DNA of 64,000 bases from Oscillatoria nigro-viridis PCC 7112 (GCF_000317475.1 NC_019729.1:4044501-4108500), one strand, 5' to 3'; counted from the first letter of the stretch, positions 18,999 through 28,548 are shown. Numbers and translations: made by a program. The notes: generated by a model not told the origin, from the sequence alone.

Positions 18999-19711
18999 TT
19001 TTGGTTAATTGGGTTGCTAAATCTAAGCTACCCATTTTCATAGATGACGATAAACTTTCAAATATAAAGCTTGGAAAATTATTTGTTTGTGAGACATAAT
19101 AGTTACCTATATTTGTTATTTGTGATGTTTGTCAATCATTAGACAGGAATTACTGCGATCGCCCTTGGATGTCCTGATGCGGCCGATGGCTGCAAATTAT
19201 AACATGAATAAGGGGTAACAGCCTTTATATTAGCGAAGATGCTCTATTTTTGGGGAAAATGATATCAGGTCTAAGGTTAGTTATATGGTAAATTACTTAC
19301 GGATTTATCAGCATAAGGGGTCTAACCCCTCATACTGCTGTTCTGAGTCTGGTGATATTGAGGCTGGCTCAGACAGCTTGAACCGTAAATATACTGAAAA
19401 TATTAATTTCCTAAAAATTGGCAGATTTTGACTTTGAGCTGCGATCGCTCTTAAAAGTTGAGAGTACGGTATTTCTAGAGATTTATACTTATACTAATTT
19501 GGCGTGCAGTAAACTCACAGCCATGTAATAATAGCAACTCAAGGCTACAAAAGTTAACAAAGAAACTTGATAAATTATATATGTTAATATCCAGGATTGC
19601 GGTGACAAAAAAGAACGATCGCCCTTGAATTCTAAAAGAACGATCGCCCTTTACACCCACTTTCTATCTAAATCATCAAACTGCGTCGATCGCACGCCCT
19701 AATGCGGCTTG
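18999..19711. other. Intergenic interval upstream of the RTX gene
   Basis: No convincing gene. It is AT-rich, with a pair of direct copies of AACGATCGCCCTT near 19613 and 19640. It must hold the promoter of the leftward RTX gene and any terminator for the leftward peptidase, but no clear element was seen. Confidence 0.5.
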
Positions 19712-21841
19712 CTAAGCGTCAATATCGAGTTCCCGCACTAAAAAAGCCCATTCATCTGCCAATTCTTCAATGATTTTCGCAGTGGGTTTGCCCGCACCGT
19801 GTCCCGCTTTAGTTTCAATGCGAATTAACACGGGTTTTTCTCCCGCGTGGGTTTCTTGCAAGGTAGAAGCAAACTTGAAACTGTGGGCCGGAACTACTCG
19901 ATCGTCGTGATCGGCAGTTGTAATCATTGTCGCCGGATAAGCCGTTCCCGGTTTGAGGTTGTGCAGGGGAGAATAGCCGTGAATTGTAGGAAATTCCTCG
20001 GCATTATCGGGAGAACCGTATTCCGAAGTCCAGGCCCAACCAATGGTAAACTTGTGGAAGCGCAGCATATCCATAACGCCGACTGCCGGCAGTGCTGCAC
20101 CGAACAATTCCGGCCGCTGAGTCATGCAAGCTCCCACTAATAAACCGCCGTTGCTGCCACCTGCGATCGCCAATTTTGCCGGTTTGGTGTACTTGTTTTC
20201 TATCAACCATTCAGCGCCAGCTATAAAGTCATCAAACACGTTTTGCTTATTCAACTTTGTGCCTGCTTGGTGCCAGGATTCGCCGTACTCGCCGCCTCCC
20301 CGCAAACAGGCGATCGCATAAACTCCACCCATCTCCAGCCACACGACATTGCTAACAGAAAAACTCGGAGTCAGCGACACGCCAAAACCGCCGTAACCGT
20401 ACAGGTATGTGGGGTTGTTGCCATCCAACTGCAAGCCTTTCTTGTGCGTGATAAACATGGGTACTCGCGTACCGTCTTTGCTCGGATAAAATACTTGTTT
20501 TGTCTCGTAATCGTCGGGATTAAAATCGACCTTTGGTTGTCGATAAATCGTACTTTCATCTGTCACCATATTGTACCGATAAATGGTGGTTGGTGCAGTG
20601 AAACTGGTGTAAGCATAAAAGGTTTCGGTGTCGTGCCGCTTGCCGCTGAATCCTCCCGCCGAACCGATTCCGGGCAAGGCAACTTCTCGCACGAAAGAGC
20701 CGTCTAAGTTGAAGATTTTAATCTGGGTGTAGGCGTCTTTTAGGTAAGAAGCGACAAATTGATTGTTCAGGATGCCAATGCCTTCGAGAGTTTCTGCTGC
20801 TTCGGGGATAATTTCTGTGAACCCCCCCTGAATCCCCCCCTTGGTAAGGGGGGGCGACGGGGGGGTTTCGTCACCACCGAGGCATGAGAGATGTAGGTTG
20901 TTGGTGTCGATCGCAATTACGCGGCCCAGCGGTGCATTCAAGTCTGTTTGAAACCAGAAAAGAGAACCCTCATTGTCGATGAAACTGTACTCAGCCTCAA
21001 ATTCGTTAATGAGTTCTACAACGGTTGATTCCGGTGCAGTTAAATCCTTGTAAAAAATCAAGTTTTTAGTTTCCGTTCCCTGCCAAACAGAGACAATTAA
21101 GTAGCGCCCGTCTTCGGTGACGCCGCCGCTAAATCCCCACTCTTTCTGGTCGGGTCGCTCGTAGATTAATAGGTCTTCAGATTGGGGCGTACCGAGTTGG
21201 TGGTAAAACAGTTTTTGGTAATAATTAACGTCTTCGTGCTTGCTTTTTTCGTTGGGTTCGTCGTAGCGGCTGTAAAAAAAGCCTTTGCCGTCGTGAGTCC
21301 AGGATGCTCCTGAAAATTTAATCCACTTTAAATGGTCTGATAAATCTTCGCCTGTTGCCACATCGCGGACTTTCCATTCCTGCCAGTCGGAACCGGAAGT
21401 TGACAAACCGTAGGCCATAAGTTTGCCGTCTTCGCTGATAGCTATACCGCCCAAAGCAACGGTTCCGTCTTCTGAGAGAGTGTTGGGGTCAATTAATACT
21501 TTGGGTTCGCCGTCGAGGGATGTTAACGTGTAGAGTACGGATTGATTTTGTAGACCGTCATTCTTGTAGTAGAAATAGCGATCGCCTTCTTTGAAAGGTA
21601 TGCCGTATTTCTCGTAATCCCAAAGTTGAGTCAGGCGCTGTTTGATTTTTTCCCGCGCCGGAATTTCGTTGAGGTAGGCAAAAGTAACTGCATTTTGGGC
21701 TTCCACCCAAGCTTGAGTTTCCTCAGAGTCGGGATTTTCCAGCCACCTGTAGGGGTCTGATACTTTGACGCCGTGGTAGTCGTCTGTTTGGTCGATTTTG
21801 CGGGTTGTGGGGTAGCTTAAAGGTCGATCGAATTTAGCCAT
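19712..21841 (-). CDS. Prolyl oligopeptidase (S9A family)
   Basis: A cytosolic serine peptidase that cleaves after proline in short peptides. The 709 residues comprise the N-terminal segment with the seven-bladed propeller (about 70-430) and the alpha/beta-hydrolase domain. The triad is complete: S563 in GGSNGG, D647 in DHDDRVVP and H681 in KAGHGAGKP. YGYGGFG upstream of the serine helps form the oxyanion hole. Residues about 325-341 (ETPPSPPLTKGGIQGGF) do not belong to the family and are translated from a C/G-rich palindrome inserted in frame in the propeller domain; a related palindrome lies in glyS. The gene is monocistronic between two gene-poor gaps. Confidence 0.93.
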   Translation of the reverse strand: MAKFDRPLSYPTTRKIDQTDDYHGVKVSDPYRWLENPDSEETQAWVEAQNAVTFAYLNEIPAREKIKQRLTQLWDYEKYGIPFKEGDRYFYYKNDGLQNQSVLYTLTSLDGEPKVLIDPNTLSEDGTVALGGIAISEDGKLMAYGLSTSGSDWQEWKVRDVATGEDLSDHLKWIKFSGASWTHDGKGFFYSRYDEPNEKSKHEDVNYYQKLFYHQLGTPQSEDLLIYERPDQKEWGFSGGVTEDGRYLIVSVWQGTETKNLIFYKDLTAPESTVVELINEFEAEYSFIDNEGSLFWFQTDLNAPLGRVIAIDTNNLHLSCLGGDETPPSPPLTKGGIQGGFTEIIPEAAETLEGIGILNNQFVASYLKDAYTQIKIFNLDGSFVREVALPGIGSAGGFSGKRHDTETFYAYTSFTAPTTIYRYNMVTDESTIYRQPKVDFNPDDYETKQVFYPSKDGTRVPMFITHKKGLQLDGNNPTYLYGYGGFGVSLTPSFSVSNVVWLEMGGVYAIACLRGGGEYGESWHQAGTKLNKQNVFDDFIAGAEWLIENKYTKPAKLAIAGGSNGGLLVGACMTQRPELFGAALPAVGVMDMLRFHKFTIGWAWTSEYGSPDNAEEFPTIHGYSPLHNLKPGTAYPATMITTADHDDRVVPAHSFKFASTLQETHAGEKPVLIRIETKAGHGAGKPTAKIIEELADEWAFLVRELDIDA
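20820..20868. repeat. C/G-run palindromic element inserted in the prolyl oligopeptidase gene
   Basis: AACCCCCCCTG...CCCCCCCTTGGTAAGGGGGGG...GGGGGGGTTT is a nested palindrome of 49 bp within the coding sequence. The same core, CCCCCCTTGGCAAGGGGGG, occurs in glyS near 31095. Both keep the frame open. Confidence 0.85.
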
Positions 21842-22155
21842 GATTTTGTACTCTCGGTAACTTTGTCCAGTTTACCCTTTCGCGGCAGTGACAGGGGAGA
21901 GTCGCTCAATTGGCGATTTGAGATTTTATCCTAAATCTGGGTTAAATAAGTCACCCCAACTCAAACAACAGAAGACCAAAACCCCCACTTCGCAGGAATT
22001 GTCTGCGTTATAATAAAGGATTATTAAAACACCAATATCGTCAACTAATGAGATATATAAATCTTGTTTTAATAGCAAAATAGCGATTTTAAATAATGAC
22101 TCAATTCCTCCAGACATATTTGCTAAAAAATACCTAAAATAATTGCGGTCGCATC
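21842..22155. other. Intergenic interval
   Basis: AT-rich sequence between the prolyl oligopeptidase start and the truncated DUF4351-type gene. No gene or missing N-terminal part of the latter was found. Confidence 0.5.
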
Positions 22156-23055
22156 TTGGATAAGTCAAAACCAGTAAATATCTCTGTGCTAAAGTCCGAG
22201 AAATTGAGGTCGGGTTTCAAGCGACTTCAACACACTTTTAAAATCGAAAATCGAAAATCGAAAATCGAAAATCGAAAATCGAAAATCGAAAATAGATTGA
22301 CTCCCACTGCTTCGGAGGCTTTGTTAAGCAGCTTTAATTTTATGCTTCCACAAGAGTCAGAAGGTTGGGGGAGGGGGGTTTATTTTCTATCGGAAGTTTG
22401 GCGAGTAGGATTGATAGCTATTCACCAGCTACCGAATGTTCCAGAAACGATGTGGTTGCGGATTTTAGGTAAGGGTAAAGTACAGCAAGGGGCGATCGCG
22501 GAATTAACAAGATTGCCTGTTGATAGTCCCTTACGAGCTAGTACGCTAGAATTATTGTACAACCTGCAAGCGAATCTGCAAGTAAATTTAGCAGCTAGTA
22601 CCCCAGGAAATCAGGAAGATAAGGAGTTAGTTATGGCGCTCGTACCTCTGTTACAACAAAAAATAGATGAGGCAACACAACAAGGAAGAGAAGAAGGAAG
22701 AGAAGAAGCACAGCGGTTGATTTTGCAGAACTTTCTGCAAGTCAGATTTGGGGAATTAGACGCTCAGACAATTGCCTTTTTTTCCTCTGTATCGGCTTTA
22801 CCTGTTGGTGAATTCACTATGTTGTTAGTGCAATTATCCACATTGCCAATCGCCCAAGCAGATAGACAACAAGTACAAACTTTGATCGCCGAAAATGTCT
22901 TGAGAAAGCGCTTTGGTCAATTAGAATTAAACACCGTCAATCTTATCCCAAATTTGCTCGGATTGTCTCCAGAAAATTTATCGCTATTGCTGTCACAACT
23001 GCCGGATTTGTCAATAGAAGAACTAATTGCTAGATTAGAAAACTCCTCCCTTTGA
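22156..23055 (+). pseudogene. 5'-truncated DUF4351/Rpn-type gene with a heptamer array at its head
   Basis: From about residue 47 the frame reads as the C-terminal half of a cyanobacterial family: LTPTASEALLSSF, GVYFLSEVWRVGLIAIHQLPN, TMWLRILGKGKVQQGAIAEL, a coiled Glu/Arg stretch (REEGREEAQRLI) and two copies of the DUF4351-like LxxRFGxL segment. Relatives have about 120 further residues with a PD-(D/E)XK nuclease-like core before LTPTAS. Here that part is gone and replaced by KIENRKSKIENRKSKIENR, the translation of eight AAAATCG heptamers (22240-22295). The only upstream start, TTG 22156, yields unrelated sequence. It is either a dead remnant or expressed without nuclease activity; the intact C-terminal frame suggests recent loss. 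Confidence 0.7.
22240..22295. repeat. AAAATCG heptamer array inside the truncated gene
   Basis: Seven AAAATCG units plus one AAAATAG, with strict 7-nt period. The array ends exactly where family-like protein sequence resumes (RLTPTAS). Confidence 0.95.
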
Positions 23056-23156
23056 GTAAAAAAAGAGCGATTAAGCTCGATCGAGTTCTTGTGGAAAGTA
23101 GGGGTTGGGCGTCCCGCCCGCCAGAAAACACAATTGAGATGCGGGACAACTTCTAA

Positions 23157-23750
23157 CTAATCCAACTCCCTCCTTCCTTCCAAAGCGCGAGCCAATGTAA
23201 CTTCATCGGCATATTCCAAATCTCCCCCCATCGGCAAACCAAAAGCTATGCGCGTCACCAGCGTAAAAGGTTTTAATAAGTGACCGATATAAAGAGTAGT
23301 AGTTTCGCCTTCCACGCTGGGACTAATAGCAATAATTACTTCCTTAATCTTTTGCTGGGTGACGCGCCGCACTAACGGTTGAATGTTCAATTGTTCTGGC
23401 CCAATTCCATCCATCGGCGAAATAACACCGCCAACAACGTGATATTTACCCATGTATTCCCGCGTTTTTTCTAAAGCGATTACATCGCGGGATTCTGACA
23501 CTACACAAATGGTATGAGTGTCGCGGTTGGTATTGCGGCAAATTTCGCAAACAGGGTCAGCAGATAAGTGAAAGCATACTTGACAGAAACCTACTTGCTG
23601 TTTGGCATCAATCAAAGATTTAGCTAGGGCTTGCACTTCTTCTTCCGGTCGCTTCAAAATATGTAAAGCGAGCCGCTGGGCTGTTTTTGGGCCGACTCCG
23701 GGCAAGCGCTGCAATTGTTCGATTAAACGAGCTAAAGGTCGAGTGTACAT
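23157..23750 (-). CDS. recR: Recombination mediator protein RecR
   Basis: RecR acts with RecO/RecF to load RecA at gaps in the RecF recombinational repair pathway. The 197 residues match the family. They contain the helix-hairpin-helix ([17 protein letters not shown], about 15-31), a four-cysteine zinc finger ([16 protein letters not shown]) and the Toprim domain ([16 protein letters not shown] through [12 protein letters not shown]) with the conserved E and SxEGE residues. The ATG at 23750 gives the usual [18 protein letters not shown] start. A further 28 codons upstream are open, but their first residues come from the GGGCGGGTTTT repeat, so that start is unlikely. The same-strand SUI1 gene lies about 150 bp upstream. 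Confidence 0.95.
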   Translation of the reverse strand: MYTRPLARLIEQLQRLPGVGPKTAQRLALHILKRPEEEVQALAKSLIDAKQQVGFCQVCFHLSADPVCEICRNTNRDTHTICVVSESRDVIALEKTREYMGKYHVVGGVISPMDGIGPEQLNIQPLVRRVTQQKIKEVIIAISPSVEGETTTLYIGHLLKPFTLVTRIAFGLPMGGDLEYADEVTLARALEGRRELD

Positions 23751-23817
23751 TAAAAATTGGCGGTAATTGGTAATAGCATTTCTGGTTGATTCGCGACAAG
23801 ATAATTTGTACGATGTA

Positions 23818-23879
23818 GGGGCGGGTTTTACCAACCATCTATGTTTAAAACTAAGTATATCATAAACCAGTCCCGCCCA
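23818..23879. repeat. GGGCGGGT...AACC..CCCGCCC hairpin repeat, copy b
   Basis: GGGGCGGGTTTTA faces ATAAACCAGTCCCGCCC across about 30 bases, just after the SUI1 gene stop and before recR on the minus strand. It belongs to the family described at 3574. Confidence 0.6.
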
Positions 23880-23902
23880 TAAACTGAGGAATATTGACTA
23901 AT

Positions 23903-24271
23903 TTACCCTCCACTAATTTTAGCTTTGTAGCCTAACTTGGTGATAATTTCTAGCAGCTTTTGCTTGTGTTCGCCTTGAATTTCGATTTCATTTTCTTTGA
24001 CTGTGCCGCCAGTACCGCATTGGGCTTTTAGCTGCTTGGCTAAAGTTGCTAATGTTTCGGGTTTTTCCTGAAAGCCGCTGATGACTGTAACTGTTTTGCC
24101 GCCGCGTCCTTTTCGGGATGCTTCGATTTTGAGGTTTTGTTGATTGGGGGGAACTTCGGCAACTCCCCGTTGGAGGGCGGCGGAGTTGTCAACATTCCCA
24201 AACTCGGAGTAAACTATTCGTTTGCCGTCGGTTGTTTTGCTGTCAGAATCTTTGCGTTTGGATGCTGCCAT
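23903..24271 (-). CDS. SUI1/eIF1-like translation factor (YciH family)
   Basis: The 122-residue protein has the SUI1 fold in its C-terminal half: LKIEASRKGRGGKTVTVISGF (strand-turn-strand with the basic loop), then TLAKQLKAQCGTGGTVKENEIEIQG and a final HKQKLLEIITKLGYKAK helix. Archaeal and eukaryotic relatives control start-codon choice on the small ribosomal subunit; in bacteria the YciH type is thought to influence initiation fidelity but is poorly defined. The N-terminal 40 residues are charged and probably disordered. Start at ATG 24271. It precedes recR on the same strand, separated by a repeat hairpin, so co-transcription is uncertain. Confidence 0.9.
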   Translation of the reverse strand: MAASKRKDSDSKTTDGKRIVYSEFGNVDNSAALQRGVAEVPPNQQNLKIEASRKGRGGKTVTVISGFQEKPETLATLAKQLKAQCGTGGTVKENEIEIQGEHKQKLLEIITKLGYKAKISGG

Positions 24272-24386
24272 AGGTTAAGATGCTTGAACTTTTTTTACTG
24301 GTATTTCTAGTTTTAGCGGATTGGGGTATGGTTGCGATCGCTCGGAACGCGCTCTATCTTCTACTTATTGTATTAGCCCGTCAATC

Positions 24387-24425
24387 GATTTTAGATTTTA
24401 GATTTTAGATTTTAGATTTTAGATT
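24387..24425. repeat. TTTTAGA heptamer array
   Basis: About five TTTTAGA units in the roughly 400-bp gap between the divergent SUI1 and trpB genes. The gap holds no gene. Confidence 0.9.
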
Positions 24426-24632
24426 AAAGAATTGAAGGATTGACCCCACGGATAGATTCGGGGGGCAAGTTTCTCGGATACAAGTTTTTTATTTCTGGAC
24501 GGATGAATCCGGGGGCTTGTATCCTGGATGCTTTCGGTCAAGCGTTCAAGGAATTATAATGAAATTTGTTCGATCGCCTCCAGTCCACAACCGATTTGGT
24601 ACGATCGACACCAAGCCTCTAGCTTACCCGCG

Positions 24633-24668
24633 AATCTAAAAAATCTAAAATCTAAAATCTAAAATCAA
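24633..24668 (+). repeat. TCTAAAA heptamers abutting the trpB start codon
   Basis: Four ATCTAAA-type units run into ATCAA and the ATG of trpB with no Shine-Dalgarno sequence between. The junction is nearly identical to that of pheS (TCTAAAATCAAA then ATGACTGTC). Confidence 0.85.
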
Positions 24669-25907
24669 ATGACTGTCACCCCCCTGCATCTCACCACGGA
24701 AACCAGCGCCCAACGCCCCGACTCCCTCGGCAGATTCGGCAAATTCGGCGGCAAATACGTCCCCGAAACCCTGATGCCGGCTTTATTTGAACTAGAAGCC
24801 GCTTTCCACAAATACCGCAGCGAACCGGAATTTCAACAGCAACTCCAACAATTGCTCAAAGATTATGTCGGCCGCCCCAGCCCTTTGTATTTTGCCGAAC
24901 GCCTCACCGAACACTACGCTAAAGCAGACGGAACTGGCCCGCAAATTTACCTCAAACGCGAAGATTTAAACCACACCGGAGCTCACAAAATCAACAACGC
25001 TTTAGCTCAAGCATTGTTAGCAAAACGCATGGGCAAAAAGCGGGTAATTGCTGAAACTGGTGCCGGTCAACACGGCGTTGCTACCGCCACAGTTTGCGCT
25101 CGTTTCGGTATAGAATGCGTTGTCTACATGGGCGTTCACGACATGGAAAGACAGGCTTTAAATGTGTTTAGAATGCGGCTGATGGGAGCCGAAGTGCGGC
25201 CGGTGGCGGCGGGTACGGGAACGCTGAAAGATGCGACTTCGGAAGCGATTCGCGACTGGGTGACAAATGTCGAAACAACTCATTACATTCTCGGTTCCGT
25301 GGCGGGCCCGCATCCTTACCCGATGATGGTGCGCGATTTCCATGCGGTAATCGGTGAAGAAACCCGCGCTCAGTGTCAGGAAAAGTGGGGTGGTTTGCCG
25401 GATATTTTATTAGCTTGCGTCGGCGGCGGTTCTAATGCAATGGGTCTTTTTCACGAGTTTGTCGGGGAAGAAACTGTCAGATTGATTGGTATTGAAGCGG
25501 CCGGCGAAGGTGTGGATACAGACAAACACGCTGCTACTTTGACTAAGGGAAGTGTGGGAGTTCTGCACGGGGCGATGAGTTATTTGCTGCAAGATAATGA
25601 AGGTCAAGTGATTGAGCCGCATTCGATTAGTGCGGGTTTGGATTATCCGGGTGTAGGGCCGGAACACAGTTATTTGAAGGATGCCGGCAGGGCTGAATAT
25701 TATAGCGTAACTGATGCAGAAGCACTGGGAGCATTTCAGCGGCTTTCGCAGTTGGAGGGGATTATTCCAGCTTTGGAAACTGCTCACGCGATCGCCTATT
25801 TAGAGACTCTGTGCCCCCAGCTAACAGGCAATCCGCGCATTGTGCTTAACTGTTCCGGACGCGGCGATAAAGACGTGAACACTGTAGCGAAGGTTCTGAA
25901 TATCTAG
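24669..25907 (+). CDS. trpB: Tryptophan synthase beta subunit
   Basis: Condenses indole with L-serine to tryptophan, in complex with TrpA; cytosolic and PLP-dependent. The 412 residues are full length. Visible are [10 protein letters not shown] near the start, [18 protein letters not shown] with the PLP-binding K107, the [10 protein letters not shown] loop containing the catalytic Glu, the phosphate-binding [10 protein letters not shown] and the C-terminal [10 protein letters not shown]. The GAGQHGVA form is the TrpB1 type that pairs with TrpA; trpA is not adjacent. The ATG at 24669 begins MTVTPLH, directly after a heptamer repeat and without a Shine-Dalgarno site, as in pheS. Confidence 0.97.
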   Translation: MTVTPLHLTTETSAQRPDSLGRFGKFGGKYVPETLMPALFELEAAFHKYRSEPEFQQQLQQLLKDYVGRPSPLYFAERLTEHYAKADGTGPQIYLKREDLNHTGAHKINNALAQALLAKRMGKKRVIAETGAGQHGVATATVCARFGIECVVYMGVHDMERQALNVFRMRLMGAEVRPVAAGTGTLKDATSEAIRDWVTNVETTHYILGSVAGPHPYPMMVRDFHAVIGEETRAQCQEKWGGLPDILLACVGGGSNAMGLFHEFVGEETVRLIGIEAAGEGVDTDKHAATLTKGSVGVLHGAMSYLLQDNEGQVIEPHSISAGLDYPGVGPEHSYLKDAGRAEYYSVTDAEALGAFQRLSQLEGIIPALETAHAIAYLETLCPQLTGNPRIVLNCSGRGDKDVNTVAKVLNI

Positions 25908-25976
25908 GTTAGCGGAATGTGGGGCGATCGCTCTGTAGGAATCGGTAACAATTAACTTTATTTCTGGTTTGATTTC

Positions 25977-26483
25977 ATGTCGAAAGGTTTGATTTTGACG
26001 TGCTTGGGATTGTTGACAATCCTGCCACAGTGTGACACCTCCATTCCTACGCGATCGCTGCCACAAACTCCCATGAATACTAATGTTGCTTCGAGTGCTA
26101 TTACTAACTTAGAAAAAGCGGTTAACCAACAGATTAATCAATACCGAGCATCTAAAAAGTTGCCGCCGCTGACTATCGATCCGCGAATCAGTCAGATAGC
26201 CAGAATTCACAGCGAAAATATGGCTAACGGTAAAGTAAGTTTCAGTCACGATGGATTTGAGGGGCGGGCGAAAGCAATTACGATTCCTTATCAAAGTGTA
26301 GCTGAAAATCTTGCTTATAATTTTGGCTACAGCGACCCGGTACGCAATGCTGTTGAGGGTTGGATTAAAAGTGACGGCCACCGCAAGAATATGGAAGGTC
26401 AGTTTAATGTGACAGGTATTGGGATTGCCAAAAATGCCAAAGGCGAGTATTATTTTACTCAGCTTTTTGTTCGCAGTCGATAA
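25977..26483 (+). CDS. Secreted CAP-domain (SCP/PR-1-like) protein
   Basis: The 168-residue product starts with a hydrophobic segment (LILTCLGLLTILPQC), a signal peptide with a possible but poorly conserved lipobox cysteine. The rest is a CAP domain: LEKAVNQQINQYRASKKLPPL, HSENMANGKVSFSHDGFEGR with the conserved histidine, VAENLAYNF and GWIKSDGHRKNMEGQFNVTGIGIA. The two histidines and two glutamates of the CAP cavity appear to be present. Bacterial members of this type are extracytoplasmic proteins of mostly unknown role. The gene follows trpB by about 70 bp on the same strand but has no functional link to it. Confidence 0.85.
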   Translation: MSKGLILTCLGLLTILPQCDTSIPTRSLPQTPMNTNVASSAITNLEKAVNQQINQYRASKKLPPLTIDPRISQIARIHSENMANGKVSFSHDGFEGRAKAITIPYQSVAENLAYNFGYSDPVRNAVEGWIKSDGHRKNMEGQFNVTGIGIAKNAKGEYYFTQLFVRSR

Positions 26484-26489
26484 TTTGAA

Positions 26490-26566
26490 GGAAGAAGGAA
26501 GAGGGAAGAAGGAAGAGGGAAGAGAGAAGAGGGTAGTCAACAGTCAACAGTCAACAGTCAACAGTC
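26490..26566. repeat. Compound heptamer array: GGAAGAR then AACAGTC
   Basis: Eleven consecutive 7-nt units: GGAAGAA/GGAAGAG variants (26490-26531), a hybrid GGTAGTC (26532-26538), then four AACAGTC. The period does not slip where the sequence changes. The array starts just after the CAP gene stop and ends 14 bp before the RNase D-like start. Confidence 0.95.
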
Positions 26567-26580
26567 AAAAATTACTAATA

Positions 26581-27213
26581 ATGGAATTTGCAGATTTTCA
26601 AGTGTGCGATGGTGATATTTCCGATTCTCTCTTATCTTATTATTTGACTGCGCCGGCGATCGCCGTTGATACGGAAACAATGGGTTTGATGCCGTGGCGC
26701 GATCGCTTGTGTTTGGTTCAGTTGTGCGATCCGCAAGGTAAAGTTGCAGCAGTGCGGATTGCTAAAGGCCAGACTGCCGCCCCGAATTTAAAAAAGCTAA
26801 TGGAAGCCGAAAATATTGAAAAAGTATTTCACTTTGCGCGCTTCGATATGGCAACCATGCGTTACAATTTAAGTATTGACATTGCACCTGTTTTCTGCAC
26901 AAAAATAGCGAGCAAACTTGCGAGAACTTACACCAACAAACACGGACTTAAAGATTTAATCCAAGAATTGGAAAAAGTAGAACTCAACAAAACTTCTCAA
27001 AGTTCTGACTGGGGAAATTCTGAGCATCTTTCAGACGAGCAACTCAGCTACGCTGCTAACGATGTCCGCTATTTGCTGAGCGCTAAACAAAAGTTGACTG
27101 CTATGTTGCAGCGAGAAGAACGCTGGGAAATTGCACAGCAATGTTTTCAGTGTTTGCCCGTTTTTGTGAGTTTGGATTTATTGCAGTACAACAATGTTTT
27201 CGAGCACGGCTAA
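26581..27213 (+). CDS. RNase D-like 3'-5' exonuclease
   Basis: The 210-residue protein is a single DEDDy exonuclease domain. Exo I is VDTETMGL, exo II is FHFARFDMATM and exo III is YAANDVRYL, providing the four acidic metal ligands and the tyrosine. It lacks the HRDC domains of Escherichia coli RNase D, as usual for the short cyanobacterial form, so tRNA 3' processing is likely but unproved. The ATG at 26581 was chosen because family homology starts with it; the frame is open farther upstream only through the heptamer array. The stop codon TAA ends on the first base of an ATACCATTTT element. The gene stands downstream of the CAP gene. Confidence 0.88.
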   Translation: MEFADFQVCDGDISDSLLSYYLTAPAIAVDTETMGLMPWRDRLCLVQLCDPQGKVAAVRIAKGQTAAPNLKKLMEAENIEKVFHFARFDMATMRYNLSIDIAPVFCTKIASKLARTYTNKHGLKDLIQELEKVELNKTSQSSDWGNSEHLSDEQLSYAANDVRYLLSAKQKLTAMLQREERWEIAQQCFQCLPVFVSLDLLQYNNVFEHG

Positions 27214-27317
27214 TACCATTTTAGATTTTAGATTTTAGATTTTAGATTGGGAATGACTGATGGCTACCAGGGTTTAGAGTACGGGCATACAATTGCATTC
27301 TTTTTTGGAACTGGTAT
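27213..27317. mobile_element. MITE-like element of the ATACCATTTT family, copy B
   Basis: About 105 bp from ATACCATTTT to AACTGGTAT, an imperfect inverted pair. Inside the left end are three TTTTAGA heptamers, then GATTGGGAATGACTGATGG, closely matching copy A at 8164 through AGGGTT.AGAGT. The left end overlaps the exonuclease stop codon by one base. Confidence 0.75.
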
Positions 27318-27354
27318 AATATTGTATTGCGTCGCATAACTGCCATCAAATTGG

Positions 27355-27413
27355 TTTGTAGTGAAGACTTTAGTTCTCATAAAACTCGCTAGGGCTTTAG
27401 TCCTCACTACAAA
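27355..27413. repeat. Inverted repeat TTTGTAGTGA...TCACTACAAA
   Basis: TTTGTAGTGAAGACTTTAG and CTTTAGTCCTCACTACAAA face each other across 22 bases, forming a long imperfect hairpin between the exonuclease gene and the leftward PilB-like gene. Possibly a REP-like dispersed element or a terminator; no coding role. Confidence 0.65.
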
Positions 27414-27480
27414 AGTAATTATTATTATTTGACGGACTTGATGTGAGTAAAAAAAATTTAAAACAGTCATCTATTGCTAA

Positions 27481-28548
27481 TTAGGGCTGCTCGGGATTTT
27501 GTTCGTGCAGCAAAGCTTCAAGTTGGTCGTCAACATTTCTAATCACCTGTTCCAAAGCGGGCAACCCCTCTAAAGGCACAGGAGAAAGCCGAGTTCGATC
27601 GCGAATTTGATTCACTTTCCGCTGCAATTCTTCGGCCAGCCGCAGCGCGTCCCGACTCAAATTAGACAACTGCTGCTGCTGGTAAAACCTCAAAGCTGCC
27701 CCCCGCAAAACTTGCAGGGTGGCTTCTTCCTTGCCGCCCACCATCATTACCCGCAAGCGCAACAGCAAATGAGTGTTTTGATATATGCGCTCAACTTCGA
27801 CTTGTTTGGGCTGTTCCACCGGGGAAACAGGCATATCTGTCAGCCGCTTCAACTCGTCGATGACCTCTTGGAAAAGGACGATATCGATACCTTCGAGCAT
27901 CGATTTCAAAACGCCATCTTGACTCCAAAGAATGCGACCTTGGGACTGGTGCCGCTCAAAAAACAGGCGGCCGATACCCTCTCGCAGCACTCTACCGAGC
28001 AATTCTTGCAGCAGTTGGGGCGCCGGCAAAGTTGCCAAAACTTCGACAGGGCTTGACAAGTGCAAAGCCTTGACATTCAAAACCGAGGGATCTGCAGGCG
28101 TCAGCAAAACATCAGCGCCTGCAGGTTTAAACCGCTCGCGAGGGGGCATCGAGGGTTCTGGCACAGACAGCAGCGTTGCTGCATTGGGGCCTGAAGTTGC
28201 TGATGCGGGATTTTTGGGTGTTGGGGCTGCGGCGGTTGCTGTCTGGTTCGGTTCTCGGAGCTGGTTCCCGTGCAGCAAGTAAGCTGAGAGCATCGAGCGC
28301 TGAGTTTCCGAGGCAATTGGCTCTGTTGTGACTGAGCAATTCATGTAAGCTAAAATCCGCTGCACGTAGTCCAAGGCGGAGTCATCTTGGGCATCGACTA
28401 CGCCCAATTTAAAAAGATTACCTTCTAGAGATAAAGGCAAAACTTGATAGTAAAGGCAAGCTTCAAAGGGGACAACTGTGTCGATTAGGTGAAATATTCG
28501 ATCGGAGTCCATTGTAGCTGCGGAGTCTGTTGAAGATGTATGTACCAT
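27481..28548 (-). CDS. PilB/GspE N-terminal-domain-like protein without ATPase domain
   Basis: The start of the 355-residue product (SDRIFHLIDTVVPFEACLYYQVLPLSLEGNLFKLGVVDAQDDSALDYVQRILAYMNC) resembles the MshEN/T2SSE N-terminal domain found before the ATPase of type IV pilus PilB. Then come a Pro/Ala linker (about 105-165) and a second domain with LFFERHQSQGRILWSQDGVLKSML and VERIYQNTHLLLRLRVM, which recalls the PilB N2 region. No Walker A or B motif exists, so it cannot be a pilus motor. A role in pilus regulation or nucleotide binding is inference. The ATG at 28548 is preferred; an upstream start at 28647 adds 33 residues of no clear character. It is transcribed alone. Confidence 0.55.
   Translation of the reverse strand: MVHTSSTDSAATMDSDRIFHLIDTVVPFEACLYYQVLPLSLEGNLFKLGVVDAQDDSALDYVQRILAYMNCSVTTEPIASETQRSMLSAYLLHGNQLREPNQTATAAAPTPKNPASATSGPNAATLLSVPEPSMPPRERFKPAGADVLLTPADPSVLNVKALHLSSPVEVLATLPAPQLLQELLGRVLREGIGRLFFERHQSQGRILWSQDGVLKSMLEGIDIVLFQEVIDELKRLTDMPVSPVEQPKQVEVERIYQNTHLLLRLRVMMVGGKEEATLQVLRGAALRFYQQQQLSNLSRDALRLAEELQRKVNQIRDRTRLSPVPLEGLPALEQVIRNVDDQLEALLHEQNPEQP

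Noticed and set aside
26419-26580. Longer N-terminus for the RNase D-like protein
   Set aside because: The extra residues are the translation of heptamer repeats and of the CAP gene in another frame; family sequence starts at 26581.
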